A stretch of DNA of 64,000 bases, taken from the NCBI GenBank assembly GCA_017517325.1, contig JAFWZW010000023.1, positions 62,001 to 126,000 on the forward strand, read 5' to 3'. A model generated the notes under the pieces. It was not told where the DNA came from. It did no database searches and worked only from the letters and a program-made list of their open reading frames with translations. Positions within the stretch are counted from its first letter, which is position 1. Each line of letters starts with the position of its first letter. The position numbers and the translations under genes are program-made. Origin of the DNA: Clostridia bacterium. Its GTDB lineage: Bacteria > Bacillota > Clostridia > Oscillospirales > SIG627. This document shows, one piece after another, positions 43,381 to 50,601 of this stretch.

Positions 43381-43821
43381 TCATCTGTGTGAAATATCTA
43401 CGTCTCTCGGCTCTACCGGGGTGGAGAAAACGATCTGCGTAATGGTCCTACCGAACTGTTGCAGGGAGCCCAAAAAGACCTCAAGCTCAGCGGTGGAACG
43501 GAATGCAACCTTCACAAGCTGTGAGTATTGCCCGGTAACGCAGGAGCATTCCAGCACGTTGGGGCAAGCTTGAATAAAGGGGTAAAATTCGGCTTTTTGG
43601 TTGGGGGTGATCTCAACGCTGATAAAGGCGGTCACGTCATATCCCAACTTTGTGCGATCAATGGTCATATGGTAACCTTTGATCAATCCGTCCTGAGCCA
43701 GCTTGTCGATGCGCGCCGATACGGCGGGGGAGGAGAGAAATACCTCTTGCGCGATCTCTTTTACGGGGATGCGTGCGTTCTGTTGCAGCATCTGAATGAT
43801 TCTTTCATCGATTTTATCCAT
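43381..43821 (-). CDS. Lrp/AsnC-family transcriptional regulator
   Basis: A 146-residue regulator. The N-terminal winged helix-turn-helix (DERIIQMLQQNARIPVKEIA, SSPAVSARIDKL) is followed by the RAM ligand-binding domain (FISVEITPNQKAEF, VLECSCVTGQYSQLVKVAF). Lrp proteins form octamers and respond to amino acids. The target is unknown; an adjacent convergent permease gene is one candidate. It has its own promoter and may regulate itself. Confidence 0.92.
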   Translation of the reverse strand: MDKIDERIIQMLQQNARIPVKEIAQEVFLSSPAVSARIDKLAQDGLIKGYHMTIDRTKLGYDVTAFISVEITPNQKAEFYPFIQACPNVLECSCVTGQYSQLVKVAFRSTAELEVFLGSLQQFGRTITQIVFSTPVEPRDVDISHR

Positions 43822-43873
43822 GAACGGCTCCTTTTTCTGTTCTTATTCTTAATAATTTCAATTTCACCCCGCT

Positions 43874-43902
43874 ATTGTACCACAGTAAATTAACAAAATC
43901 AA
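43874..43902 (-). promoter_or_regulatory. Promoter of the Lrp-family gene
   Basis: On the minus strand TTGATT (complement of 43897-43902) and TACAAT (complement of 43874-43879), 17 bp apart. Confidence 0.75.
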
Positions 43903-44090
43903 GTAAAAAATAATAACACTTTATTAAGTTATGAATAAGATTGCGTTATACAATGCATCGCAAAAGAGAGCAATCTGCAACAGAATCACAAATAACGATC
44001 GAAAAAAATGCGCTCTCTTCGGTAAATTTGAAAAACAGAAAAAACTTGGATTTCAGGAGGGATTTGGCAAGTATATTTGTAGAAAAATGA
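43903..44090. other. Intergenic region between divergent promoters
   Basis: AT-rich, 188 bp, no gene. It contains an inverted repeat AGATTGC / GCAATCT and a second one AAGAGAGC / GCTCTCTT that shares its left arm with the first, so the two hairpins would exclude each other. A possible 85-codon frame runs through the next promoter and lacks family features. Confidence 0.5.
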
Positions 44091-44119
44091 TTGACAAAAA
44101 CGAAAATTTCAAGTATAAT
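44091..44119 (+). promoter_or_regulatory. Sigma-A promoter of the Cys-rich surface protein
   Basis: Perfect TTGACA (44091-44096) and TATAAT (44114-44119) with a 17-bp spacer, 66 bases before the start. Confidence 0.9.
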
Positions 44120-44184
44120 GATCCTGTAATTTGGTTAACTAGGTGTACTATACCCATTCGCCAAAAAAAGATATGGAGGATACT

Positions 44185-47100
44185 ATGAAAAAAGTATTGG
44201 CTTTATTTTTGAGTGTGTTGCTGATCTTGGCAGTTGCAGCCCCCGCTTTTGCTGCACCTGCTTCTAACCTCGTCACCTCTGCCGACAAAACGGAAGTGAA
44301 GCGCGGTGAGAGTATTGTGATCACGGTTTCACTCAGCGATAAAGTATCTGCGAAGGCTTTTGTCATCGACTTCGTAGGCGCGTTTGATACGGCTGTTTTT
44401 CAGCAAGATAATTCTGCCCGCGGTATGGGTTGGGATTCTCTTTACAAGGAAGATGTTTGGGATGAGGAAGCACAAGAATGGATCTCTCCCATCACCATCA
44501 ATGCAAAGGCTTCGGATCCGGTTGCCTCTGTGGTGTTTGGTAACGCCGCTCAGGAACTGAACGGCAATCTTTACAAGATGACGCTCAAAGTTTCCGACAA
44601 CGCCCCCTTCGGCACCTATGAGATCAAAGCGAAGACCTCTGAGAAGTATTCCGGTGCAAGCGGTGAAGTTCCCTTTGAGGGCGAAATTGTCGGTGTCACC
44701 GTTACCGTAACCCACGACTGCGTTCTTTCTACCGACTATTCCAAGGACGATGCAGGCCATTGGTACGGCTGTACCGTTTCCGGTTGCAAAGAGCCGGTTT
44801 CCAAATTGCCTCACGATTTTTCCAATGATTGTGACGGGCTCTGCGACACCTGTGGTCATACCCGTTCTATCACCCACGCTCCCGCTGCTGATTGGACTAC
44901 TGATAATACCCATCACTGGAAAGAATGTACGGTGAACGGTTGCGGAGAAGACGTTGAAAAGAATGCACATACCGGCGGCGAAGCTACTTGTACCAAGAAG
45001 GCAGTTTGCTCCGTATGTAACGTTCCTTACGGTGAGATCGACGTTAAAAATCATAAGAATACCGAAGTTCGCGATGCGGCAACCGAATCCTGCAACGCCT
45101 CCGGTTATACCGGTGATACCTGGTGCAAGGATTGCGAAACCATGATCGAAAAAGGTACGACTATCAATCCTACCGGTGATCACGTAGATGCAGACGGTGA
45201 CTGGGAGGCCGATGAGACCCACCACTTTCGCACTTGCGCTTGTTCTACTGAGTTTAATCGTACTCTTCATACCGGCGGCACTGCTACTTGCAAGGAAAAG
45301 GCGATTTGCTCCGTTTGCGGCACTGCTTACGGTTCTCTTAACGCTTTTAATCACACTGGTGGCACTTATCTTGTAGGCCAGAAAGAAACCACCTGCTATG
45401 AAACCGGTTATACGGGAGATATCTACTGCTCCGATTGTGATACAATGATTGCACCCGGTTCGATCATTGAAAAGTCTGCTCATACTCCTTCCTCCGAGTG
45501 GTTCACCGATAGTACCCGCCACTGGAAGGAATGCACCGTTCAGGGCTGTGGCGCCGAGCTTGAGAAAGACGGGCACACCGGCGGCACTGCTACTTGTAAG
45601 GATCTGGCGGCTTGCTCCGTATGTGCAAAAGAATACGGTTTTCTTAACACTTCTAACCACGCCGGAGATACTTATCTTGTAGGCCAGAAGGAAACCACCT
45701 GCTATGAACCCGGCTATACCGGTGATACCCACTGCTCTGATTGTCACGCAATGATTGCACCCGGCACAGAAATTGAAAAGTCCGCCCATACTCCTTCCTC
45801 CGAGTGGTTCACCGATGGTACCAACCACTGGAAGGAATGCACCGTTCAGGCTTGCGGTGCCGCGCTTGAAAACGACGTGCACGTTGGTGGCGAGGCTACC
45901 TGTAAGAAACAGGCGGTGTGCTCCGTATGTAACGCTCCCTACGGCGAGATCAATGCAAACAACCACAAGAACACCGAAATTCGCGATGCGGTGACCGAAT
46001 CCTGCAACACCCCCGGCTATACCGGCGATACTTGGTGTAAGGATTGCGAAACCAAGATCGAAGACGGCGAGACTATCAATCCCAACGGTGAGCACGTAGA
46101 TGCAGACGGTAAGTGGGAATCCGATAAAAACCAGCACTTCCACACTTGCGGATGCGGAACCGAGTTTGATCAGGCCTCTCACACCGGCGGTGAAGCAACT
46201 TGCACCGCGAAAGCTATTTGCTCCGTATGTAACACTTCTTACGGTGAGATCAATGCAAACAACCATAAGAACACCGAAATTCGCGATGCGGTAACCGAAT
46301 CCTGCAACGCTCCCGGTTATACCGGCGATACTTGGTGCAAGGATTGCGAAACCAAGATTCAAGATGGTAAGGATATCGATCCTACCGGCAATCACGTAGA
46401 TGCAGACGGTAAGTGGGAATCCAGTGAGACCCAGCACTTCCACACCTGCTCTTGCGGAACCGAATTTGATCAGGCTGCTCACACCGGCGGTACTGCTACC
46501 TGTAAGGATAAAGCGGTTTGCTCCGTATGCGAAACCTCTTACGGTGAGCTGAATGCAAACAACCACGTCGGCGAAACCGAGATCCGCGATGCGGCAGAGG
46601 CCAAGTGCGATAAAGAGGGTTATACCGGCGACACCTACTGCAAAGATTGCGGCATTAAGATCGCAGACGGTAAGAAGATCGACAAGATTCCTCACGTTGT
46701 GAAAGAGTGGACTGTTTCTAAGGAAGCAACCACGGAAGCAACCGGCCTGAAGACCGGTCTTTGTACCGGATGTAACAAGACGATGACCGTTGAAACTGCC
46801 AAATTGGTAGAAACGATCAAACCTGAAAACATTGAAGGAAAAGACGTAAAGATTGAGATCGTTGGTGATTCCAACATTTCTGAAGACGTAGTATTCAAGG
46901 CAGAAGAGATCCTTGATACCATCGTGAAAGAGGAAAAGGAAAAGGTTGACAAAGCAGTTGAAGCTGCGATTGAAAAGTTTGAAGAGATCAAAGAAAACGT
47001 TAAGATCGGCGCGATCTTCGATTTCAGCCTGATCCTTCGTGAAACCAATACCAACGGTGAAGTGATCGGAGAAACGAATCTCAAGCTTGACGGCAAGGTT

Positions 47101-47388
47101 AAGGTTACCGTTCCTGTTCCTGAAACCGTGCTCAACACCCTTGAAAATCTCAAACTGTTGCACGTTAAGGACGATGGAACCGTAGAGATCGTTCCCTTTA
47201 CCTTGGCAGACGGCAAAGCAACCTTTGAAGCAACGGGATTCAGCTATTACACCTTCGTTGGTACGGAAAAACAAGTTCAGACCGGTGATTCCTCCAACCT
47301 CGTTATGTGGTCTGCACTTGCCTTTGTTTCCCTTGTGACCTTGGGCAGAATCATCGTCATCAAGAGACGCGAAGATTACCGCGCATAA
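44185..47388 (+). CDS. Modular Cys-rich surface protein with cohesin-like N-terminus and C-terminal anchor
   Basis: A 1067-residue exported protein. Signal peptide about 1-25 (LLILAVAAPAFA). Residues about 28-180 look like a cohesin-fold beta-sandwich (TSADKTEVKRGESIVITVSL ... KMTLKVSDNAPFGTYEIKAK). Next come about six repeats of 100 residues (about 260-870), each with GG-ATC-K-A-CSVC, GYTGD-C-DC and an H-rich segment, giving paired CxxC motifs that could bind zinc or form disulfides. A lysine/glutamate-rich helical region follows (about 870-940), then a beta-like domain and the tail QTGDSSNLVMWSALAFV plus basic residues, resembling a sortase-type or membrane anchor without a canonical LPxTG. 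Function is unknown. GGAGG precedes the start. Confidence 0.8.
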   Translation: MKKVLALFLSVLLILAVAAPAFAAPASNLVTSADKTEVKRGESIVITVSLSDKVSAKAFVIDFVGAFDTAVFQQDNSARGMGWDSLYKEDVWDEEAQEWISPITINAKASDPVASVVFGNAAQELNGNLYKMTLKVSDNAPFGTYEIKAKTSEKYSGASGEVPFEGEIVGVTVTVTHDCVLSTDYSKDDAGHWYGCTVSGCKEPVSKLPHDFSNDCDGLCDTCGHTRSITHAPAADWTTDNTHHWKECTVNGCGEDVEKNAHTGGEATCTKKAVCSVCNVPYGEIDVKNHKNTEVRDAATESCNASGYTGDTWCKDCETMIEKGTTINPTGDHVDADGDWEADETHHFRTCACSTEFNRTLHTGGTATCKEKAICSVCGTAYGSLNAFNHTGGTYLVGQKETTCYETGYTGDIYCSDCDTMIAPGSIIEKSAHTPSSEWFTDSTRHWKECTVQGCGAELEKDGHTGGTATCKDLAACSVCAKEYGFLNTSNHAGDTYLVGQKETTCYEPGYTGDTHCSDCHAMIAPGTEIEKSAHTPSSEWFTDGTNHWKECTVQACGAALENDVHVGGEATCKKQAVCSVCNAPYGEINANNHKNTEIRDAVTESCNTPGYTGDTWCKDCETKIEDGETINPNGEHVDADGKWESDKNQHFHTCGCGTEFDQASHTGGEATCTAKAICSVCNTSYGEINANNHKNTEIRDAVTESCNAPGYTGDTWCKDCETKIQDGKDIDPTGNHVDADGKWESSETQHFHTCSCGTEFDQAAHTGGTATCKDKAVCSVCETSYGELNANNHVGETEIRDAAEAKCDKEGYTGDTYCKDCGIKIADGKKIDKIPHVVKEWTVSKEATTEATGLKTGLCTGCNKTMTVETAKLVETIKPENIEGKDVKIEIVGDSNISEDVVFKAEEILDTIVKEEKEKVDKAVEAAIEKFEEIKENVKIGAIFDFSLILRETNTNGEVIGETNLKLDGKVKVTVPVPETVLNTLENLKLLHVKDDGTVEIVPFTLADGKATFEATGFSYYTFVGTEKQVQTGDSSNLVMWSALAFVSLVTLGRIIVIKRREDYRA
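44960..46790 (+). repeat. Six roughly 300-bp coding repeats of two types
   Basis: Units begin at HTGG/HVGG. Order: A, B, B, A, A, A-like (truncated at its end). Type A contains NHKNTE-RDA-TESCN; type B contains TYLVGQKETTCYE and SAHTPSSEWFTD. The last three units are exactly 300 bp apart at CSVC-x5-YGE, and the fourth and fifth are nearly identical over 100 bp (45940-46050 and 46240-46350). Confidence 0.88.
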
Positions 47389-47403
47389 CAAATGATCATT
47401 TTG

Positions 47404-47436
47404 AACAGACTCTGCAGAAATGCAGAGTCTGTTTTC
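47404..47436 (+). terminator. Terminator after the Cys-rich protein gene
   Basis: ACAGACTCTGCA pairs with TGCAGAGTCTGT around GAAA, followed by four T residues (TTTTC). The short T tract suggests partial termination into relQ. Confidence 0.75.
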
Positions 47437-47462
47437 ACAGTAAAATACAGAAAGGCAAAAGA

Positions 47463-48275
47463 ATGAAAAACGAAACTTATCAGCTTCCCAATGACGATAT
47501 GGATGAATTGGTGCAGGATGCTATGGACGGTGCCTTCGTAGGCGGCCTATCTACCCTGAGTGACGCGGCGCGCAGCGTTTTTTACGATCAGCACCGCCAA
47601 GCCATTGTCAGTCTTGTGGAATATCGGGAGTTGATGATGATGTACGCCTGTGCCATGAAGGAGATCCAAACGAAGTTTGAGATCCTCAACACGGAATATA
47701 AGGTGCGGTATCAGCGCAACCCCATCAGTACCATCACCACCCGCTTGAAGAGAACCAAAAGTATTTTGGGAAAACTGGAGCGAAACGGGAAGGGCTTTTC
47801 TCTGGAAAATATTATGGATACCCTTTCCGACGTTGCGGGCGTTCGGGTGATCTGTCCGTATATTGATGATATCTATACCATTGCAGACGCCCTTCTAAAG
47901 CAGGATGATATTACCCTGATCCGCAAGAAGGACTATATCGCTCAGCCCAAGGAAAACGGTTATCGAAGCCTCCATTTGATCGTAGAGGTGCCGGTGTTTT
48001 TTGCGGAGCAGAAAAAGCGTATGAAGGTGGAGGTGCAGATCCGCACCATCGCAATGGATTTCTGGGCAAGCCTTGAGCATCAGATGAAATATAAACAAGA
48101 GATCCCCAATGAAAAGGAGATCATCGAAGAATTGAGAAAATGCGCCCAGGTGATTTCCGAAACCGATGAAAAGCTCCTGGCTATCCGCAAGCACATCGAA
48201 GCCGCAAGTGACTCTCCCTCCGAGGATGATATTCTTCTGGAGAAGCTTAGCCGCCTGGATATCGGTATCAATTGA
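47463..48275 (+). CDS. Small alarmone synthetase, RelQ/YjbM-like GTP pyrophosphokinase
   Basis: A 270-residue single-domain (p)ppGpp synthetase. The synthetase motifs are SILGKLER (ATP-binding arginines), DVAGVRVICPY, KDYIAQPKENGYRSLHL (GTP-binding tyrosine and substrate loop) and EVQIRTIAMDFWASLEH with the catalytic glutamate. No HD hydrolase, TGS or ACT domain is present. An extra N-terminal region of about 60 residues precedes the core. Such enzymes raise ppGpp under wall or stress signals. The start at 47463 follows AAAGG; the frame upstream overlaps the previous gene. Confidence 0.92.
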   Translation: MKNETYQLPNDDMDELVQDAMDGAFVGGLSTLSDAARSVFYDQHRQAIVSLVEYRELMMMYACAMKEIQTKFEILNTEYKVRYQRNPISTITTRLKRTKSILGKLERNGKGFSLENIMDTLSDVAGVRVICPYIDDIYTIADALLKQDDITLIRKKDYIAQPKENGYRSLHLIVEVPVFFAEQKKRMKVEVQIRTIAMDFWASLEHQMKYKQEIPNEKEIIEELRKCAQVISETDEKLLAIRKHIEAASDSPSEDDILLEKLSRLDIGIN

Positions 48276-48313
48276 AAGCTTGAGAGAAAAAAATAAAAAA
48301 ATCAAAAAAGTTA

Positions 48314-48342
48314 TTGACATTTCCGGCCCTTTATGGTAACAT
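48314..48342 (+). promoter_or_regulatory. Promoter of the four-tRNA cluster
   Basis: TTGACA (48314-48319) and TAACAT (48337-48342) with a 17-bp spacer, about 30 bases before tRNA-Gly. Confidence 0.75.
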
Positions 48343-48372
48343 ATCAAGGCGGCTTTTTGAGGCCGGGAAACT

Positions 48373-48446
<74 letters not shown>

Positions 48447-48449
48447 CAT

Positions 48450-48526
48450 GTGCTTTTAGCTCAGCTGGATAGAGCAACTGCCTTCTAAGCAGTAGGTCGG
48501 GGGTTCGAATCCCTCAAAGCACGCCA
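48450..48526 (+). tRNA. tRNA-Arg (anticodon TCT)
   Basis: Acceptor arms GTGCTTT and AAAGCAC, anticodon loop CTTCTAA with TCT, T arm CGGGGGTTCGAATCCCT, encoded CCA. Confidence 0.97.
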
Positions 48527-48532
48527 CCTTAC

Positions 48533-48610
48533 GGTGGATATAGCTCAGTTGGTTAGAGCGCCAGGTTGTGGCCCTGGAGGTCGACGGTTCGAATCCGTTT
48601 ATCCACCCCA
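48533..48610 (+). tRNA. tRNA-His (anticodon GTG)
   Basis: Acceptor arms GTGGATA and TATCCAC, anticodon loop TTGTGGC with GTG, discriminator C and encoded CCA. The base at 48533 is the encoded G-1 that histidyl-tRNA synthetase needs, pairing with C73. Confidence 0.96.
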
Positions 48611-48620
48611 CTTAAAAAAT

Positions 48621-48637
48621 AAAGCCTTCGGGCTTTT
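48621..48637 (+). terminator. Small TTCG hairpin between tRNA-His and tRNA-Met
   Basis: AAAGCC, TTCG loop, GGCTTT, then one further T. A stable tetraloop hairpin with a minimal T tract inside the tRNA transcript; it may mark RNA processing or partial termination. Confidence 0.5.
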
Positions 48638-48645
48638 ACATATAC

Positions 48646-48722
48646 GGCGGAATAGCTCAGTTGGCTAGAGCATCCGGTTCATACCCGGCAGGTCGTTGGT
48701 TCAAATCCGACTTCCGCTACCA
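48646..48722 (+). tRNA. tRNA-Met, elongator (anticodon CAT)
   Basis: Acceptor arms GGCGGAA and TTCCGCT (with a G-U first pair), anticodon loop TTCATAC with CAT, encoded CCA. The anticodon stem lacks the three G-C pairs of initiator tRNA and the first pair is not C-A mismatched, so this is not the initiator. A lysidine-type tRNA-Ile cannot be fully excluded. Confidence 0.88.
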
Positions 48723-48728
48723 AAAATG

Positions 48729-48758
48729 AAAGCAGGTCGATTGACCTGCTTTTTTTTG
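48729..48758 (+). terminator. Terminator of the tRNA cluster
   Basis: AAAGCAGGTC pairs with GACCTGCTTT around a four-base loop, followed by a T run. Confidence 0.9.
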
Positions 48759-48761
48759 GAA

Positions 48762-48925
48762 ATGAAGCGCACCTGTGGTGCATGAAAAATGAAGCCGCCT
48801 ACGGCTATGAAGCACGCCTTCGGCGCATTTTGAAGTTAGAGTGCATTTTGCTTCATAGCGGCTAAGCCGCTGCTTCATGGAAGTCGAAAGGCTTCTGCTT
48901 CATATTTGCGAAGCAAATGCTTCAT
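48762..48925. repeat. Mirror-symmetric array of six hairpins separated by ATGAAGC / GCTTCAT
   Basis: ATGAAGC occurs at 48762, 48789 and 48807; GCTTCAT occurs at 48850, 48872, 48897 and 48919. Between them sit short hairpins: GCACC/GGTGC (48769-48781), AGCCG/CGGCT (48793-48806), CGCC/GGCG (48815-48825), AGCGGC/GCCGCT (48857-48871), GAAGTC/GGCTTC (48880-48895), ATTTGC/GCAAAT (48904-48918). The spacers themselves are inverted relative to each other across a centre near 48840. I recall similar arrays upstream of four-helix-bundle genes in gut Clostridia, but cannot verify this. It may be a mobile miniature element or a structured RNA. Confidence 0.8.
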
Positions 48926-48941
48926 TAAGTAAGGAGAAAAT

Positions 48942-49019
48942 ATGAAAAACGATAAATTGTCAGTACAGTCCAAAGAATTTGCTGTTGCTATCATTCGACT
49001 CGTGCGTGATCCCTCTTGA
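48942..49019 (+). pseudogene. Truncated start of a four-helix-bundle (S23-like) protein
   Basis: A 25-codon frame with AAGGAG five bases before its ATG. The product MKNDKLSVQSKEFAVAIIRL resembles the N-terminus of S23/four-helix-bundle proteins (normally about 120 residues, starting with a S-x-FAV-I-L motif), then stops after RDPS. The rest of the gene is absent: the stop overlaps the -35 box of the next promoter. Similarity is from memory, so the family call is tentative; the truncation follows if it is right. Confidence 0.55.
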
Positions 49020-49044
49020 CGAAAGTTGCGTTTTTTGGTAGAAT
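49016..49044 (+). promoter_or_regulatory. Promoter of the NSS symporter
   Basis: TTGACG (49016-49021) and TAGAAT (49039-49044), 17 bp apart. The -35 overlaps the end of the truncated four-helix frame. Confidence 0.7.
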
Positions 49045-49082
49045 CTTTCCGTTATCTATCATTTTGATCCGAAGGAGTTTTT

Positions 49083-50483
49083 ATGGAACGAGAACGTCTT
49101 GGAAGCCGATTGGGCTTCATTTTGTTGAGCGCCGGTTGCGCCATTGGTGTCGGAAACGTGTGGAAGTTTCCTTGGATGGCAGGGCAGTATGGCGGCGGTG
49201 CTTTTGTTTTGATCTATTTGATTTTTTTGGTTCTTTTGGGACTTCCCGTTATGACCGTTGAGTTTTCTTTGGGCAGAGCCAGTCAGAGCAGCCCCGTAAA
49301 GCTGTATCAGAAACTGGAAAAGCCCAGTCAAAAGTGGCATCTGCACGGTTATGCCGCCCTGATTGCAAACTTTCTGTTGATGATGTTTTACACCTCTGTT
49401 ACCGGATGGATCCTTCATTATTTCGTTCAGTTCATTTCCGGCAATATGACCGGCATTACCAACGCACAGTCCGGTGAAAAATTTGGCGCAATGCTGCAAA
49501 ACCCCACCATTATGGTTGGCTTTATGGCAATTGTTGTGGTGCTCGGTTTCACCATTCTGTCCTTTGGTCTTCAAAAGGGTGTTGAGCGAGTCACCAAATA
49601 TATGATGCTCGTGCTTTTGGCGCTGATGGTGATTCTGGCTATCAACAGCTTTACCTTGGAGGGAGCAAAGGAAGGGCTTACCTTCTACTTGAAGCCCGAT
49701 CTTTCTGTGATCAACGGCAACGTAATCGTGGGCGCTATGAACCAAGCCTTCTTTACCTTGAGCCTCGGTATCGGTTCTATGGCGATCTTCGGTAGCTACA
49801 TTGGAAAAGAACGCTCTCTTTTGGGCGAATCCGTGAATATTTTGGTGTTGGATACCTTCGTGGCCGTGGTGGCAGGCCTTATCATTTTTCCCGCCTGCTT
49901 CACCTTTGACGTTCAGCCTAATGCAGGCCCCAGTCTTCTGTTCGTTACCATGGCAAAGGTGTTCAACAATATGTCTCTTGGCAGACTTTGGGGCTCTCTC
50001 TTCTTCCTTTTTATGTTTTTTGCCGCTATGTCAACGGTCATTGCCGTATTTGAGAACATCCTTGCCTGCGTCAGAGAACTGACGGGCTGGACCCGCGTTA
50101 AGGCCTGCGTCATCGTAGGCGTTGCGATCCTGATCCTTTCCGTTCCCTGCGCCTTAGGCTTTAATCTCTGGTCCTCCTTTGAGCCCTTCGCTTCCGGCTC
50201 CTCCGTTTTGGATTTAGAGGACTTTTTGGTGAGCAACTGCTTCCTTCCCATCGGTGCGCTTTGCTACCTTCTGTTCTGTGTTACCAAAAAGGGCTGGGGC
50301 TTTGAAAACTATCTGGCAGAGGTCAACTCGGGCAAGGGTCTGAAGCTTCCCAAGTGGCTGAAGTCTTATATGACCTACGTGCTTCCCGTGGTGATCGTCG
50401 CCCTCTTTCTCGTGGGTATCTTCACCTTCCAATTTGCAGATGACTTTACCCTTTGGGGCTGGCTGAAAAGCCTCTTTGCCTGA
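49083..50483 (+). CDS. Neurotransmitter:sodium symporter family transporter
   Basis: A 466-residue polytopic membrane protein of the NSS/SNF (LeuT, MhsT) family, which imports amino acids with Na+. Visible signatures are GSRLGFILLSAGCAIGVGNV with the unwound TM1 site, WKFPWMAGQYGGGAF, and MNQAFFTLSLGIGSM in TM6. Eleven or so helices are expected, typical of bacterial NSS proteins lacking TM12. Substrate cannot be read from sequence. The start at 49083 follows AAGGAG. Confidence 0.94.
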   Translation: MERERLGSRLGFILLSAGCAIGVGNVWKFPWMAGQYGGGAFVLIYLIFLVLLGLPVMTVEFSLGRASQSSPVKLYQKLEKPSQKWHLHGYAALIANFLLMMFYTSVTGWILHYFVQFISGNMTGITNAQSGEKFGAMLQNPTIMVGFMAIVVVLGFTILSFGLQKGVERVTKYMMLVLLALMVILAINSFTLEGAKEGLTFYLKPDLSVINGNVIVGAMNQAFFTLSLGIGSMAIFGSYIGKERSLLGESVNILVLDTFVAVVAGLIIFPACFTFDVQPNAGPSLLFVTMAKVFNNMSLGRLWGSLFFLFMFFAAMSTVIAVFENILACVRELTGWTRVKACVIVGVAILILSVPCALGFNLWSSFEPFASGSSVLDLEDFLVSNCFLPIGALCYLLFCVTKKGWGFENYLAEVNSGKGLKLPKWLKSYMTYVLPVVIVALFLVGIFTFQFADDFTLWGWLKSLFA

Positions 50484-50487
50484 AATC

Positions 50488-50524
50488 TAAAGGGCGCTTT
50501 TCCTTGCGGAGAGGCGCCTTTTCT
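50488..50524 (+). terminator. Likely terminator after the symporter
   Basis: AAGGGCGC pairs, with a bulge, with GCGCCTT, followed by TTCTC. T tract is short. Confidence 0.55.
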
Positions 50525-50525
50525 C

Positions 50526-50554
50526 TTGCCATTTTTGAATGGTTGTGGTAAAAT
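50526..50554 (+). promoter_or_regulatory. Promoter of the amidohydrolase gene
   Basis: TTGCCA (50526-50531) and TAAAAT (50549-50554) with 17 bp between. Confidence 0.65.
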
Positions 50555-50601
50555 TTTGAAAGAAAGTATTGTTTCAATATGCAAAATGGAGGGAAAATAC
50601 A

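Noticed and set aside
43931..44188. An 85-codon frame upstream of the Cys-rich gene
   Set aside because: It runs through the perfect TTGACA/TATAAT promoter and the ribosome site of the next gene and has no ribosome site of its own.
44960..46790. Possible CRISPR-like repeat array
   Set aside because: The units are 300 bp, in frame and coding, with no short unique spacers and no cas genes.
44329..47391. A 1020-codon frame antisense to the Cys-rich protein
   Set aside because: Again a shadow of repetitive codons. The sense strand has promoter, signal peptide, modules and anchor.
48646..48722. Initiator tRNA-fMet
   Set aside because: The anticodon stem lacks three consecutive G-C pairs and the acceptor end is paired, as in elongator tRNA-Met.
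48762..48925. CRISPR or group II intron remnant at the hairpin array
   Set aside because: The conserved word is only 7 bases, inverted across the centre, and the intervening parts are hairpins. No intron domain V or EBS pattern is seen.
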